DNA of 14,652 nucleotides. Origin: an uncultured Victivallales bacterium. GTDB lineage: Bacteria > Verrucomicrobiota > Lentisphaeria > Oligosphaerales > JAFGRS01. The notes beneath the pieces are model-generated. The model had not been told where the DNA came from, made no database searches, and saw nothing but the letters and a program-made list of their open reading frames with translations. Shown here piece after piece: positions 1-7,358 of this stretch. The stretch covers positions 1 through 14,652 of the forward strand of contig CAILKC010000236.1 in NCBI GenBank assembly GCA_903834675.1, in the 5' to 3' direction. Position 1 is the stretch's first letter, and each line of letters opens with the position of its first letter. Made by a program: the position numbers and the translations under genes.

Positions 1-9
1 AGATAGCTC

Positions 10-88
10 GCCCCTTCAGGGCTCAAACCCATAACCATTCTATTCCCAGGGCGTTGCCCTGGGCTGGTATAGAGCGCCCCTTTGGGGC
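10..88. repeat. REP-like cluster of three short hairpins
   Basis: Three short inverted repeats follow each other. GCCC/GGGC lies at 10-13 and 19-22. A perfect 8 bp stem CCCAGGGC/GCCCTGGG with a GTT loop lies at 45-63. GCCCC/GGGGC with a TTT loop lies at 76-88. The layout, with a CCAGGG..CCCTGG hairpin followed by a CCCC..GGGG hairpin joined by an AT-containing linker, resembles a multi-copy intergenic repeat I know from planctomycete, verrucomicrobial and related genomes. That resemblance is from memory. Any reading frames across it are repeat-encoded and not genes. The left end may be cut by the window edge. Confidence 0.6.
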
Positions 89-128
89 TGAATACCTCGG
101 CCCATCCTTATTGCACAGGTCGCAAAAT

Positions 129-156
129 CCTGTACAAGGCCGGTACAGGACCGGCC
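129..156 (-). terminator. overlapping inverted repeats downstream of tRNA-Ala; possible terminator
   Basis: Two perfect inverted repeats overlap, so only one can fold at a time: CCTGTAC (129-135) with GTACAGG (143-149), and GGCCGG (138-143) with CCGGCC (151-156). Read on the minus strand, the GGCCGG hairpin lies about 40 bases downstream of the tRNA 3' end and is followed by a short T-containing stretch ending in TTTT. It could therefore end tRNA transcription. The T run is not directly attached to the stem, so this is a weak intrinsic terminator at best. Confidence 0.3.
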
Positions 157-198
157 ACAGCGTCAGAATAGGCTGCAATTCGCGGGGATGGGAGAGGA

Positions 199-275
<77 letters not shown>

Positions 276-310
276 ACGGCTAACGCCAAGTCCGAACTTA
301 GCGAGGCGAT

Positions 311-338
311 ACAATAGGGCAGCCGACTTGTAATGCAA
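311..338 (-). promoter_or_regulatory. candidate sigma70-type promoter for tRNA-Ala
   Basis: On the minus strand TTGCAT (333-338) and TATTGT (311-316) are separated by 16 bp. The -10 element lies about 35 bp upstream of the mature tRNA 5' end, a normal distance for a tRNA leader. It overlaps the candidate plus-strand promoter for the divergent gene at 468. Confidence 0.4.
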
Positions 339-357
339 GCCATGGCTGTGCTAAATT
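328..357 (+). promoter_or_regulatory. candidate promoter for the secreted coiled-coil gene
   Basis: TTGTAA (328-333) and TAAATT (352-357) are separated by 18 bp, with an extended -10 TG at 349-350. It lies about 110 bp upstream of the start at 468 and is back-to-back with the tRNA promoter. It was found by eye only. Confidence 0.3.
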
Positions 358-467
358 CAGGTCCGGCCCGGTTGAGTGTGACTGTCTGCGTGGTAGCGCA
401 CGCGCTGGGGGTTCGGCATACGGGCCGTTGAACGCAACGGTTCAGCAAGCTTCCGTGGAGAGCATTC

Positions 468-1172
468 ATGACCCGCAATCTGTGGCTCAGCCTCACGACC
501 AGTTTCCTGGTCGCTCTGTGCATTTCACTGTCGGCCCAAGAGAAGAAAGAGAGGGAACCCAAGAAGAAGGGGCCGGAAGCCGCCGAGTCGGCCGTCAAGG
601 GCAAGGAGAAGGCGGCGGCCGAGGTGGTCGCGAAGGAAGCCGAGGTCAAGAAGCCTGTAGCCAATCCGGAAGACGTCGAGGCTTTCCGCAAGCGCCGGGA
701 CCCCGACGCCCTCGAAATCGTGGCGCTCTACCAGGAGGTCGACAAGGGCTACACCGACCTGCGCACTGCCATGAATGTGGCCACGGGCGACGACAAGGAG
801 GCCAAGAAGGCCAAGACCGAGGTCAAGGCACTCGAGAGCAAGGTCAAGCGCCAGCTGCGGAAACTCCAGGATAAGGTGGAGAAGCTTGCCAAGCCTTTCG
901 ACAAGATCTACGAAGAGGCCAAGCGCAACTACGACCTGCAACGTGACCGGGCCAAGCAACTCGAAGAGCAGGGCCAGGAGAAGAAGGCGACCGCGTACTA
1001 TCAGCGGGCCGACCGCTTCACCGGCCAGATGGAGGGCGCCAAACGCCAGGGCGACACGCTCCGCTTCTTCCTCTACTTCGAGAGCGCTGAGGGCCTCGAC
1101 CTGGGGAACGATGTGGACGACGCGAAGGGTGGCGGCAAAGGCGCCGCCCGGGACGACAAGGGCGGCAAGTAG
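468..1172 (+). CDS. secreted coiled-coil protein, function unknown
   Basis: This encodes 234 residues. The ATG at 468 follows a GGAG Shine-Dalgarno (457-460) at 7 nt spacing. Residues 1-23 look like a Sec signal peptide: a basic N-end, a hydrophobic core, and cleavage probably after LSA before QEKK. Residue C18 is not in a proper lipobox, so a lipoprotein is unlikely. Residues 24-65 are highly charged, Lys/Glu/Ala-rich and probably disordered. Residues 80-205 are strongly helical with heptad-like Leu/Ala spacing (for example VKALESKVKRQLRKLQ), and the C-terminus is a Gly/Lys/Asp tail. I do not recognise a family. It would act in the periplasm or at the envelope. It stands alone between the tRNA and the convergent pgi gene. 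Its layout resembles the protein at 12899-13522, but I see no clear sequence similarity between them. Confidence 0.8.
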   Translation: MTRNLWLSLTTSFLVALCISLSAQEKKEREPKKKGPEAAESAVKGKEKAAAEVVAKEAEVKKPVANPEDVEAFRKRRDPDALEIVALYQEVDKGYTDLRTAMNVATGDDKEAKKAKTEVKALESKVKRQLRKLQDKVEKLAKPFDKIYEEAKRNYDLQRDRAKQLEEQGQEKKATAYYQRADRFTGQMEGAKRQGDTLRFFLYFESAEGLDLGNDVDDAKGGGKGAARDDKGGK

Positions 1173-1194
1173 CGCGAAGGGCTCACTGCCGCCC
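1160..1194. terminator. shared hairpin between convergent genes
   Basis: An 8 bp perfect inverted repeat, GGGCGGCA (1160-1167) and TGCCGCCC (1187-1194), has a 19 nt loop and spans the 27 bp gap between the convergent stop codons. It could end transcription from both sides. There is no T run on either strand, so intrinsic termination is doubtful. Confidence 0.3.
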
Positions 1195-1199
1195 GCACC

Positions 1200-2822
1200 T
1201 CACACCTTGGCCAGGCGGTACACCCAGACGCCGTCCCAGGTCCGTGATACCTTGACCCCGCCGAAGCGGCGCTCGTTGGCCACGAACTTGGCCAGAATGC
1301 CGTCGACTTCCGCCGCCGCCTCTGGCTTTCCCACCGCGGCAGCGGCCGCGCTCGCGGTTCCTAGCCATGGCAGCACCGCCCCGCCGCCAACCCACTGCCG
1401 GAGCATGCCATGCAGTGTGGTGACGGCATTGCTAGCCCGCTTATACGCCTCCACTCCGGGCTGGTGAAAGGCGTTGACCCCGATGAGTTCGGCGTAGTAG
1501 GCCACCGCCCGTTCGTAGAGGGCGATAAGCAGGCCCAAGGAGAACGGCGTCAGCTCGTCGAGGACGATGTCGATGACCTGACGTCCCTTCGCCGTGAGGG
1601 CATTGGCGAGGCCTCGTTTGAAGGCGTGCAGGTAGTCGCCCATGGTCAAGCCTGACTCGATCTCGATCTGGTCGGCGTCCTTCAGCACCTCGATAAAGGT
1701 AACAAAAAAGTCGTCGCGGCCATCGTTGAGTTGTTGGATGTAGGCATGGGCATCGGTGCCGCCCTTGTTGCCAAACACGTTCAACCCCTGATTGACCACG
1801 CGGCCGTCGAGGCCCCGTTCCTTGCCCAGGCTTTCCATCACCAGTTGCTGCATGTACCTGGCCAGTAACAGCAGTCGGTCGGAATAGGGCACGATGACCA
1901 TGTTCCGGTCGCCGCGGCCCTTGCCCGCGAGGTACCAGGTCAGGGCGAGTTGGTACGCGGGGTTGTGCCGGGGGTCGGCGTGGCTGGTCAGTTCGTCCAT
2001 GTGCCGCGCCCCGGCCACGAAGGCGCCGAAGTCAAGGCCCGCAAGCGCGGCGGGTACATGCCCCACAATGTTCGTCTCACTGGTCCGACCGCCGATCGAT
2101 TCGGCCATCGGAAAGCGCTTCAGCCACCCCGCCGCCTTGGCCTCCTGGTCCAGCCGCGAGTGCTCCTTGGTGATCGCCACCGCTCGAGAGGCAAAGCGAA
2201 CCCCGGCGGCCGCATAGGCTTGCTCCATGGCCACCGTGTTGTTGCGCGTTTCCTGGGTGCCGCCCGACTTTGAAATGGTCACCACCAGCGTGGTCTGAGG
2301 GCGGACCACGGCCAGTACATCCGTCACCCCGGCGGCATCGGTGTTGTCCAGAAAGAAGAGGCGCGGGAAACCGCGTCGGCGCTCGGCGGAGAGTTCATTC
2401 CAGTAAGGACCATTGAGGGCGAATTGCAGCAGTTGCGGTCCCAGGGCCGAGCCCCCGATGCCGTTGATGATGACGGCATCTATCCGCGTGCCGTCGCCCG
2501 GGATCGTCCCACTCCTCACCCCCTCGGCAAAGGCCTGCACCTCGGCGAAGACGGCCCCCTCGGTATAGGTGCGCCGATCGGTGAAGTGGGTGACCTGGCG
2601 TCCCTCATCCGGGTTCTTGATCTCGCCCGCCTCGATACGCCGCATCTCGGCGTGGGCCCGGGCGCATACCGAATTCGGCGGGATGACCTTCCCCCACTCC
2701 TGCGGGGTCAGCAACGCGGCGAGCTGATGTCCGTCCAGCGGCATGCCGCGGAGGTCCAGGGAAAAACCGTGGGTCGGGTCGACGAAACCGGGCAGTGGGT
2801 GCGCGCTCTGCAAGGTGCTCAT
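1200..2822 (-). CDS. pgi: glucose-6-phosphate isomerase
   Basis: This cytoplasmic enzyme interconverts glucose-6-phosphate and fructose-6-phosphate in glycolysis, gluconeogenesis and amino-sugar supply. The 540-residue length is normal for the family. Visible motifs are NGIGGSALGP (120-129) and the SIS-domain phosphate loop ISKSGGTQET (183-192). GGRTS (244-248) carries the conserved Arg 246. The catalytic base is Glu 330 in VMESLGK. GNKGGTDAHAY carries the ring-opening His 359, and GVEAYK carries the C-terminal catalytic Lys 461. Residues from about 485 form an Ala-rich then mixed alpha/beta C-terminal extension that I cannot assign. The start is the first ATG of the frame. The Shine-Dalgarno is weak (AGGG about 10 nt upstream), and a later Met 27 would remove little. 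It is transcribed divergently from mutL and convergently with the gene at 468. Confidence 0.95.
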   Translation of the reverse strand: MSTLQSAHPLPGFVDPTHGFSLDLRGMPLDGHQLAALLTPQEWGKVIPPNSVCARAHAEMRRIEAGEIKNPDEGRQVTHFTDRRTYTEGAVFAEVQAFAEGVRSGTIPGDGTRIDAVIINGIGGSALGPQLLQFALNGPYWNELSAERRRGFPRLFFLDNTDAAGVTDVLAVVRPQTTLVVTISKSGGTQETRNNTVAMEQAYAAAGVRFASRAVAITKEHSRLDQEAKAAGWLKRFPMAESIGGRTSETNIVGHVPAALAGLDFGAFVAGARHMDELTSHADPRHNPAYQLALTWYLAGKGRGDRNMVIVPYSDRLLLLARYMQQLVMESLGKERGLDGRVVNQGLNVFGNKGGTDAHAYIQQLNDGRDDFFVTFIEVLKDADQIEIESGLTMGDYLHAFKRGLANALTAKGRQVIDIVLDELTPFSLGLLIALYERAVAYYAELIGVNAFHQPGVEAYKRASNAVTTLHGMLRQWVGGGAVLPWLGTASAAAAAVGKPEAAAEVDGILAKFVANERRFGGVKVSRTWDGVWVYRLAKV

Positions 2823-2851
2823 GGATCGGGGGCCCTGTCGTTTTCGAGGTC

Positions 2852-2923
2852 TGGCAATGGGATCGGGCGCGGACTATACTTGCGCGTCGACTCTGGGAAC
2901 TCATGCCGGGCCGGTACTATAAC
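2852..2923. promoter_or_regulatory. divergent promoter region between pgi and mutL
   Basis: An AT-richer island lies in the gap of about 167 bp. On the plus strand TGGCAA (2852-2857) is followed after 17 bp by TATACT (2875-2880), about 110 bp before the mutL ATG. On the minus strand two TATAGT -10-like hexamers (2873-2878 and 2916-2921) could serve pgi, but I see no convincing -35 for either. The plus-strand call is the better one, and even its -35 matches only three consensus bases. Confidence 0.3.
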
Positions 2924-2989
2924 ACGCCTCGGATGGCCTGCCGCCGGCCGCGCCGGGCCCGGGGTCAGGCCGAGTGCCACACAGGTACG

Positions 2990-4885
2990 ATGAGCATTAT
3001 CCGTGTTCTGTCTCCTGATGTCGCCAATCGTATCGCCGCGGGCGAGGTGATCGAACGCCCGGCGTCGGTGGTCAAGGAGCTGGTGGAGAATGCCTTGGAC
3101 GCCGGCGCCAGCCGCATCCGCGTCCAGACCAGTTACGGCGGACAACGCCTCATCTCGGTCACCGATAACGGCGGCGGTATGGACCGGGATGACGCGCTGC
3201 TGTGCCTCGAGGCGCATGCCACCAGCAAGATCCGCGAGATCGGCGACGTGGGCCAGATCCAGACCCTCGGCTTCCGCGGCGAAGCGCTGCCCAGCATCGC
3301 CTCCGTCAGCCGCTTCCTCTTGCAGACACGCCAGCCGGAGAGCTCGGCAGGAACCGAGGTCCTGGTTGAGGCAGGCATTCTCAAGGACGTGAAAGACTGC
3401 GGTTGTGCGGCGGGCACTCACGTGCGCGTTACCCATCTTTTCGGCAACCTGCCGGCCCGCCGCAAGTTCCTGCGCACCCCAGACACTGAGGACGCGCACA
3501 TCCACGAAGTCGTACTGCTCCAAGCCCTGGCCCACCCTGAGGTAGCTTTTGAATACCTGGCTGATCAGCGCGAAGCCGTACGGGTGGCGGCCACGGGCGA
3601 CGTCGGCACGCGCATCGGGATGCTCATGGGCCGGGATGTTCTCGCGGAGATGTTGCCGGTCGACTACACGGAGGACGGCATTCAGGTGCGCGGCTACGCC
3701 GGCAAACCCGGCATCTCCCGCGCCAGCCGCCGCGAACAGCGCATCTTCGTGAATGGCCGCCCGGCCAGTGCCGACGTCGTGTACTTCGCGATCCGCGAGG
3801 CCTACACGAACCTCATACTCAAAGAGCGTTTCCCCCCGCTGGTGCTGTATCTCGACCTGGCGCCGGATCAGGTGGACGTGAACGTACACCCAGCCAAGCG
3901 GGAGGTGCGCTTTCGCGAAGCGCGGAAGGTCGGACAGGTGGTTACGGCAGCCGTCAGCCGGGCCCTGCGCGGCATGCTCACGCTGGCTCCGGCCGCCCCG
4001 CCAGGCAGCGCGTTGGCGGCGCCGCCGGTAAGCGTGGCAACCCCGGCCCCAGCCCCGGCCCCGGCGGCCCAGCCGTTCCGCCTTAATCCCGGCACGCGCC
4101 AGCCACGCCTGCCCTTGCAGCAGCTTCCCGCGCTGCCGGCGCCACCGCCTGCCGCCGCGGCAGAGCCCGTGGTCGCGTCGGCACCTCTGCCGCCCACGAC
4201 CGAGGCCGCGCCCCCGCCCAGCGCGCCCCCGGCGCTGTCGACGCGGCCGCCGGTGGCGCCGTCTCATCCTCCGGTCCCGCCCGCCGGCAACGCCCGCGAT
4301 GAGATCAGTTCCCTGCGCGTCCAGGGCACCCTGCGCGGCCAGTACATTGTGGCGGAAGGACCCAGGGGCCTTGTGTTGCTGGACCCCGTGGCGGCCCATC
4401 AGCGCATCCTCTTCGAACACCTCCTCCGCAATGCGGCCACGTCGCAGGTACTGCGCCAGCAGCTCCTGCTGCCGGTCACAGTCGACCTGGGACCCGACGA
4501 CGCCCAGCGCTTGCGCGAACACCTCGAACCGCTGGCGCGGCTCGGTTTCTCCATCGACCACTTCGGCGGCAACACCTTCCTGGTCAGCGCCGTGCCCGCC
4601 AGGTTCCCGCCCGATAACGTGACCGGATTGCTCCGCGACATCCTTGATGAACTGGCCGAGCGTGGGCGCGTCACTCCCGCCAGTGACGAGGTCCGTATCG
4701 CCCGCGCCGCCGCGCGGCATGCGGTGACTTCCCGGCACAAACTGAGCGAACGCGAAATCACGGAATTAATCCGCGACCTGGCCCGCGCCGAGATGCCGTA
4801 CACCGACCCCAATGGACAGCCGGTGATGGTCAACATTCCCTTTGCCGAGATTGACCGGCGCTTTGGCCGCCGTGACGGCGACTGA
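2990..4885 (+). CDS. mutL: DNA mismatch repair protein MutL, endonuclease motifs degenerate
   Basis: MutL couples MutS mismatch recognition to strand removal. It is 631 residues from the ATG at 2990, chosen because MSIIRVL..IAAGEVIERPASVVKE is the conserved family N-terminus; the 65 codons upstream do not resemble MutL. The GHKL ATPase is intact: Glu 30 and Asn 34 in KELVENALDAGA, DNGGGM (59-64), HATSKI (76-81), GFRGEALPSIAS (94-105), LFGNLPARRKFLR (150-162) and VDVNVHPAKREVRF (295-308). A Pro/Ala-rich linker spans about 333-433. The C-terminal dimerisation domain spans about 440-631. The nuclease metal site is lost. DQHAxxExxxxE reads DPVAAHQRILFE (465-476), the ACR/ACH motif has Ala for Cys (AARHAVTS), and CPHGRP reads DPNGQP (606-611). 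A weak AGG lies 4 nt before the ATG. It may rely on a separate nuclease, as the E. coli type does. Confidence 0.95.
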   Translation: MSIIRVLSPDVANRIAAGEVIERPASVVKELVENALDAGASRIRVQTSYGGQRLISVTDNGGGMDRDDALLCLEAHATSKIREIGDVGQIQTLGFRGEALPSIASVSRFLLQTRQPESSAGTEVLVEAGILKDVKDCGCAAGTHVRVTHLFGNLPARRKFLRTPDTEDAHIHEVVLLQALAHPEVAFEYLADQREAVRVAATGDVGTRIGMLMGRDVLAEMLPVDYTEDGIQVRGYAGKPGISRASRREQRIFVNGRPASADVVYFAIREAYTNLILKERFPPLVLYLDLAPDQVDVNVHPAKREVRFREARKVGQVVTAAVSRALRGMLTLAPAAPPGSALAAPPVSVATPAPAPAPAAQPFRLNPGTRQPRLPLQQLPALPAPPPAAAAEPVVASAPLPPTTEAAPPPSAPPALSTRPPVAPSHPPVPPAGNARDEISSLRVQGTLRGQYIVAEGPRGLVLLDPVAAHQRILFEHLLRNAATSQVLRQQLLLPVTVDLGPDDAQRLREHLEPLARLGFSIDHFGGNTFLVSAVPARFPPDNVTGLLRDILDELAERGRVTPASDEVRIARAAARHAVTSRHKLSEREITELIRDLARAEMPYTDPNGQPVMVNIPFAEIDRRFGRRDGD

Positions 4886-4915
4886 ACTGCCGCTGCTGCC
4901 CCGTCAGGCCCAGGG

Positions 4916-4951
4916 TTGGACGGGGTGCATACGCCAGAGTATGTTACTCTG
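4916..4951 (+). promoter_or_regulatory. candidate lptD promoter with palindromic operator-like element
   Basis: TTGGAC (4916-4921) and TATGTT (4940-4945) are separated by 18 bp and lie about 40 bp before the lptD start. A perfect inverted repeat CAGAGTA-TGT-TACTCTG (4935-4951) overlaps the -10 element, a place where a bound repressor would block RNA polymerase. No regulator gene is nearby, so an operator function is inferred. Confidence 0.4.
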
Positions 4952-4983
4952 CCCAGCGACAGAACGAACAGAGGAACGTGCCT

Positions 4984-7293
4984 ATGAGCAGCACACGCAA
5001 GACATGGGCTGTACCGACCGTCTTGGCGATCACGGGGGTGGCGGCCGCAGTGGCGGTATCGTCGGCCTGGGCCCAGACGCCTGAGACGCCGAAACTGATC
5101 CCCATCGAGATCACCGCCAGCGATTACACCTTTTCCCCTGAGACCGGACAGGGGCACGGCGAGGGTAATGTCCGCGTCCGCTACCAGGACGTCGCTCTGG
5201 ACGCCGATGTGGTGGACGTGAACTTCAAGACCCGTGACGTCTCCGCCAAGGGCAACATCCTGCTCAAACGTGGTCCCTTCGAGTGGCGCGGCCCCCAGGT
5301 GGCGGGGAACATCGGCACCAAACAGTTCGCCTTTGGCACCTTCGATGTGCGGACGGGCGTCTGGTACGGCAAGGGCAGCGCAGGTTCTCACCTCAGCGAC
5401 GGGACCGCGCAGCTCGATCACACGAACATCACCACCTGCAACCTGCCCAGTCCACACTACAGCGTCCAGGCTAGTCGCGTGCTGTACTATCCGGATGGTA
5501 AGTTCCGGGCCTACAACACCGTCTATCGCGTCGGCAGCGTTCCCATCTTCTACTGGCCGGTCCTCTTTGGCGACAGCAAGGCGGAGGTAGGCAGCATCTC
5601 GATTCGGCCAGGCTACTCGAGTGATTGGGGCGCATACCTCTTGTTGGGCCGCACCTGGCAAGTTTCCAAAGAGGTCGAAACGACGGCCCGCCTCGACCTC
5701 CGCAGCAAGAACGGCGTCGCCCTCGGCAACGATACCGAGATCCGCACCACCTATTCGCAAACCGACCTTGGCCTCTATGGCATGTACGACCTCGACACGC
5801 CGGAAACAACCAGCGGCTACAACCGCCGTTTCAAGGCCGCGGATTGGCGCTACCGGGCCAATCTCTACCATCGGCAGGAACTCGACCAGCGCCTCACGCT
5901 TCGCGCCAACGTCGATGCCCTCAGCGATATCGATATGCTCGAGGACTGGTATCGCCGCGAGTATGCCCGCGACCCTCAGCCCAGGACCTTCGCCGACGTG
6001 GCCTATGACGCCCAGCGCTTCAGCCTCTCCCTCGGGGCCAGCCCGCGCCTCAATGACTTCTATACCGTCGTCGAGAAACTGCCGGAACTACGTCTGGAAA
6101 TGCCGCGCCAGAAGCTGGTCAATGCGTGGCCGTTGCTGTACCAAAGCTCCACTACCGCCGGCGGCTACCGGATGAACTGGCGCGATTTCGATCTGGCACG
6201 GTTGCCATTGACCCTGACCGACCCCGAAGACTACGACTCCCTGCGGCTCGACACCCTGCATCTGCTCTACCTGCCCATCTCGCTGGCGGACCGCATCCAG
6301 GTCGTCCCGCGCGCCGGGGTCCGACTCACCTCTTACACCGATAGCAGCCAGACCGCGATCGAACCGGCGGACCTGGAGGCGCTCTACCAGGTCGACGACC
6401 CCTACCGCTGGCATACGAATACCGCCATCCTGAAGAATTACGACGACCGGGGCGGGTCTCTTACCCGTGTGGCTGGCGAACTCGGCCTCGAGGCGTCCAC
6501 CAAGTTCCATCGCCTCTGGCCCGATCTCACCAATGAGACCCTCAGGATCGAAGGCCTGCGACACATCCTCCAGCCCTATGTCAACTACACCTTCGCCCCC
6601 GATCCCAGCGAGGATCGCGAGCACCTCTACTTCTTCGACGAGATCGACCGCCTGACCGCACAGAACTTCGTGCGCGTCGGCCTCGACCAGCGCCTCCAGA
6701 CCCGCCGCAACCAGCGCATCTACACCCTGGCGCGCGTCCAGAGCTACGCGGATTTCCATTTTGACCATGCCGACCACAACAACCAGGGTTACGACGGCTT
6801 GGGCGACTTCGGCAATAGGATCGAGTTCACTCCCCATGATGCCTTGAAGACCTGGGTGACCCTGGTTACCGACCTCGATCAGATGGATATACGCCGCGCC
6901 GAAACCGGTTTGCAGGTTGGCCGTAAGGACGGTATCCGCTTCTCCCTGGCCTACATCTACCGCGACTCCTACTACCCCCAGAGCACCTACTCCATGGGCA
7001 GTACCTTGGTCGACCTGACGGGCGAACACGGTTACCTGGTCCGCAATTTCGGCGCCACCCAAACAGCGGTCGGCGAAGTGTGGTTCCCGATCTCGGAGAA
7101 ATGGTCCGGCCGGGTCCGCCTGGAATACGACCTCGAGGAGACCGAACTCGCTCGCCAGGTCTACGAACTCATCCGCGACATGCACTGCTGGGTGGGCTCC
7201 CTGGCCTTCTCCGAGGACAATGGCGACTACCGCATCATGCTGATGCTCTACCTGAAAGCCTACCCGAACATCAAGGTCGACGTCGGGAGCTGA
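4984..7293 (+). CDS. lptD: LPS-assembly outer-membrane protein LptD (OstA/Imp)
   Basis: LptD is the beta-barrel translocon that inserts LPS into the outer leaflet of the outer membrane, normally plugged by LptE. It has 769 residues from the ATG at 4984. A GTG two codons upstream sits only 3 nt from GAGG (4971-4974), whereas the ATG is 9 nt from it. Residues 1-30 are a signal peptide with an AWA cleavage site. Residues 38-130 form the OstA/LptA-like beta-jellyroll (GEGNVRVRYQDVALDADVVDV). LptD hallmarks follow at C152 to Y190 (CNLPSPHYS..ASRVLYY..GSVPIFYWPVL). A long beta-barrel follows, with the late motif RHILQPYVNY and the C-terminal segment RDMHCWVGSLAF..LYLKAYP. Only two cysteines remain, C152 and C735. 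lptD appears to head a run of short-gap genes that includes the MsbA-like exporter. Confidence 0.88.
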   Translation: MSSTRKTWAVPTVLAITGVAAAVAVSSAWAQTPETPKLIPIEITASDYTFSPETGQGHGEGNVRVRYQDVALDADVVDVNFKTRDVSAKGNILLKRGPFEWRGPQVAGNIGTKQFAFGTFDVRTGVWYGKGSAGSHLSDGTAQLDHTNITTCNLPSPHYSVQASRVLYYPDGKFRAYNTVYRVGSVPIFYWPVLFGDSKAEVGSISIRPGYSSDWGAYLLLGRTWQVSKEVETTARLDLRSKNGVALGNDTEIRTTYSQTDLGLYGMYDLDTPETTSGYNRRFKAADWRYRANLYHRQELDQRLTLRANVDALSDIDMLEDWYRREYARDPQPRTFADVAYDAQRFSLSLGASPRLNDFYTVVEKLPELRLEMPRQKLVNAWPLLYQSSTTAGGYRMNWRDFDLARLPLTLTDPEDYDSLRLDTLHLLYLPISLADRIQVVPRAGVRLTSYTDSSQTAIEPADLEALYQVDDPYRWHTNTAILKNYDDRGGSLTRVAGELGLEASTKFHRLWPDLTNETLRIEGLRHILQPYVNYTFAPDPSEDREHLYFFDEIDRLTAQNFVRVGLDQRLQTRRNQRIYTLARVQSYADFHFDHADHNNQGYDGLGDFGNRIEFTPHDALKTWVTLVTDLDQMDIRRAETGLQVGRKDGIRFSLAYIYRDSYYPQSTYSMGSTLVDLTGEHGYLVRNFGATQTAVGEVWFPISEKWSGRVRLEYDLEETELARQVYELIRDMHCWVGSLAFSEDNGDYRIMLMLYLKAYPNIKVDVGS

Positions 7294-7358
7294 CCCGCCC
7301 AGCCGGCCACCAGGCTTAGGTAAGAGCAGGCTCCACTGTCAAGGCAGGATACGAGACC

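Noticed and set aside
2795..2989. N-terminal extension of mutL from an upstream start
   Set aside because: The 65 extra residues do not resemble MutL and overlap the pgi start and promoter region. The family N-terminus begins at 2990.
2819..4738. Long minus-strand open frame opposite mutL
   Set aside because: It is low-complexity and Arg/Gly-rich opposite the Pro/Ala linker, with no family features, and mutL is certain.
4399..5871. Minus-strand open frame across the mutL-lptD junction
   Set aside because: It spans two well-supported plus-strand genes and their promoter region and has no recognisable motif.
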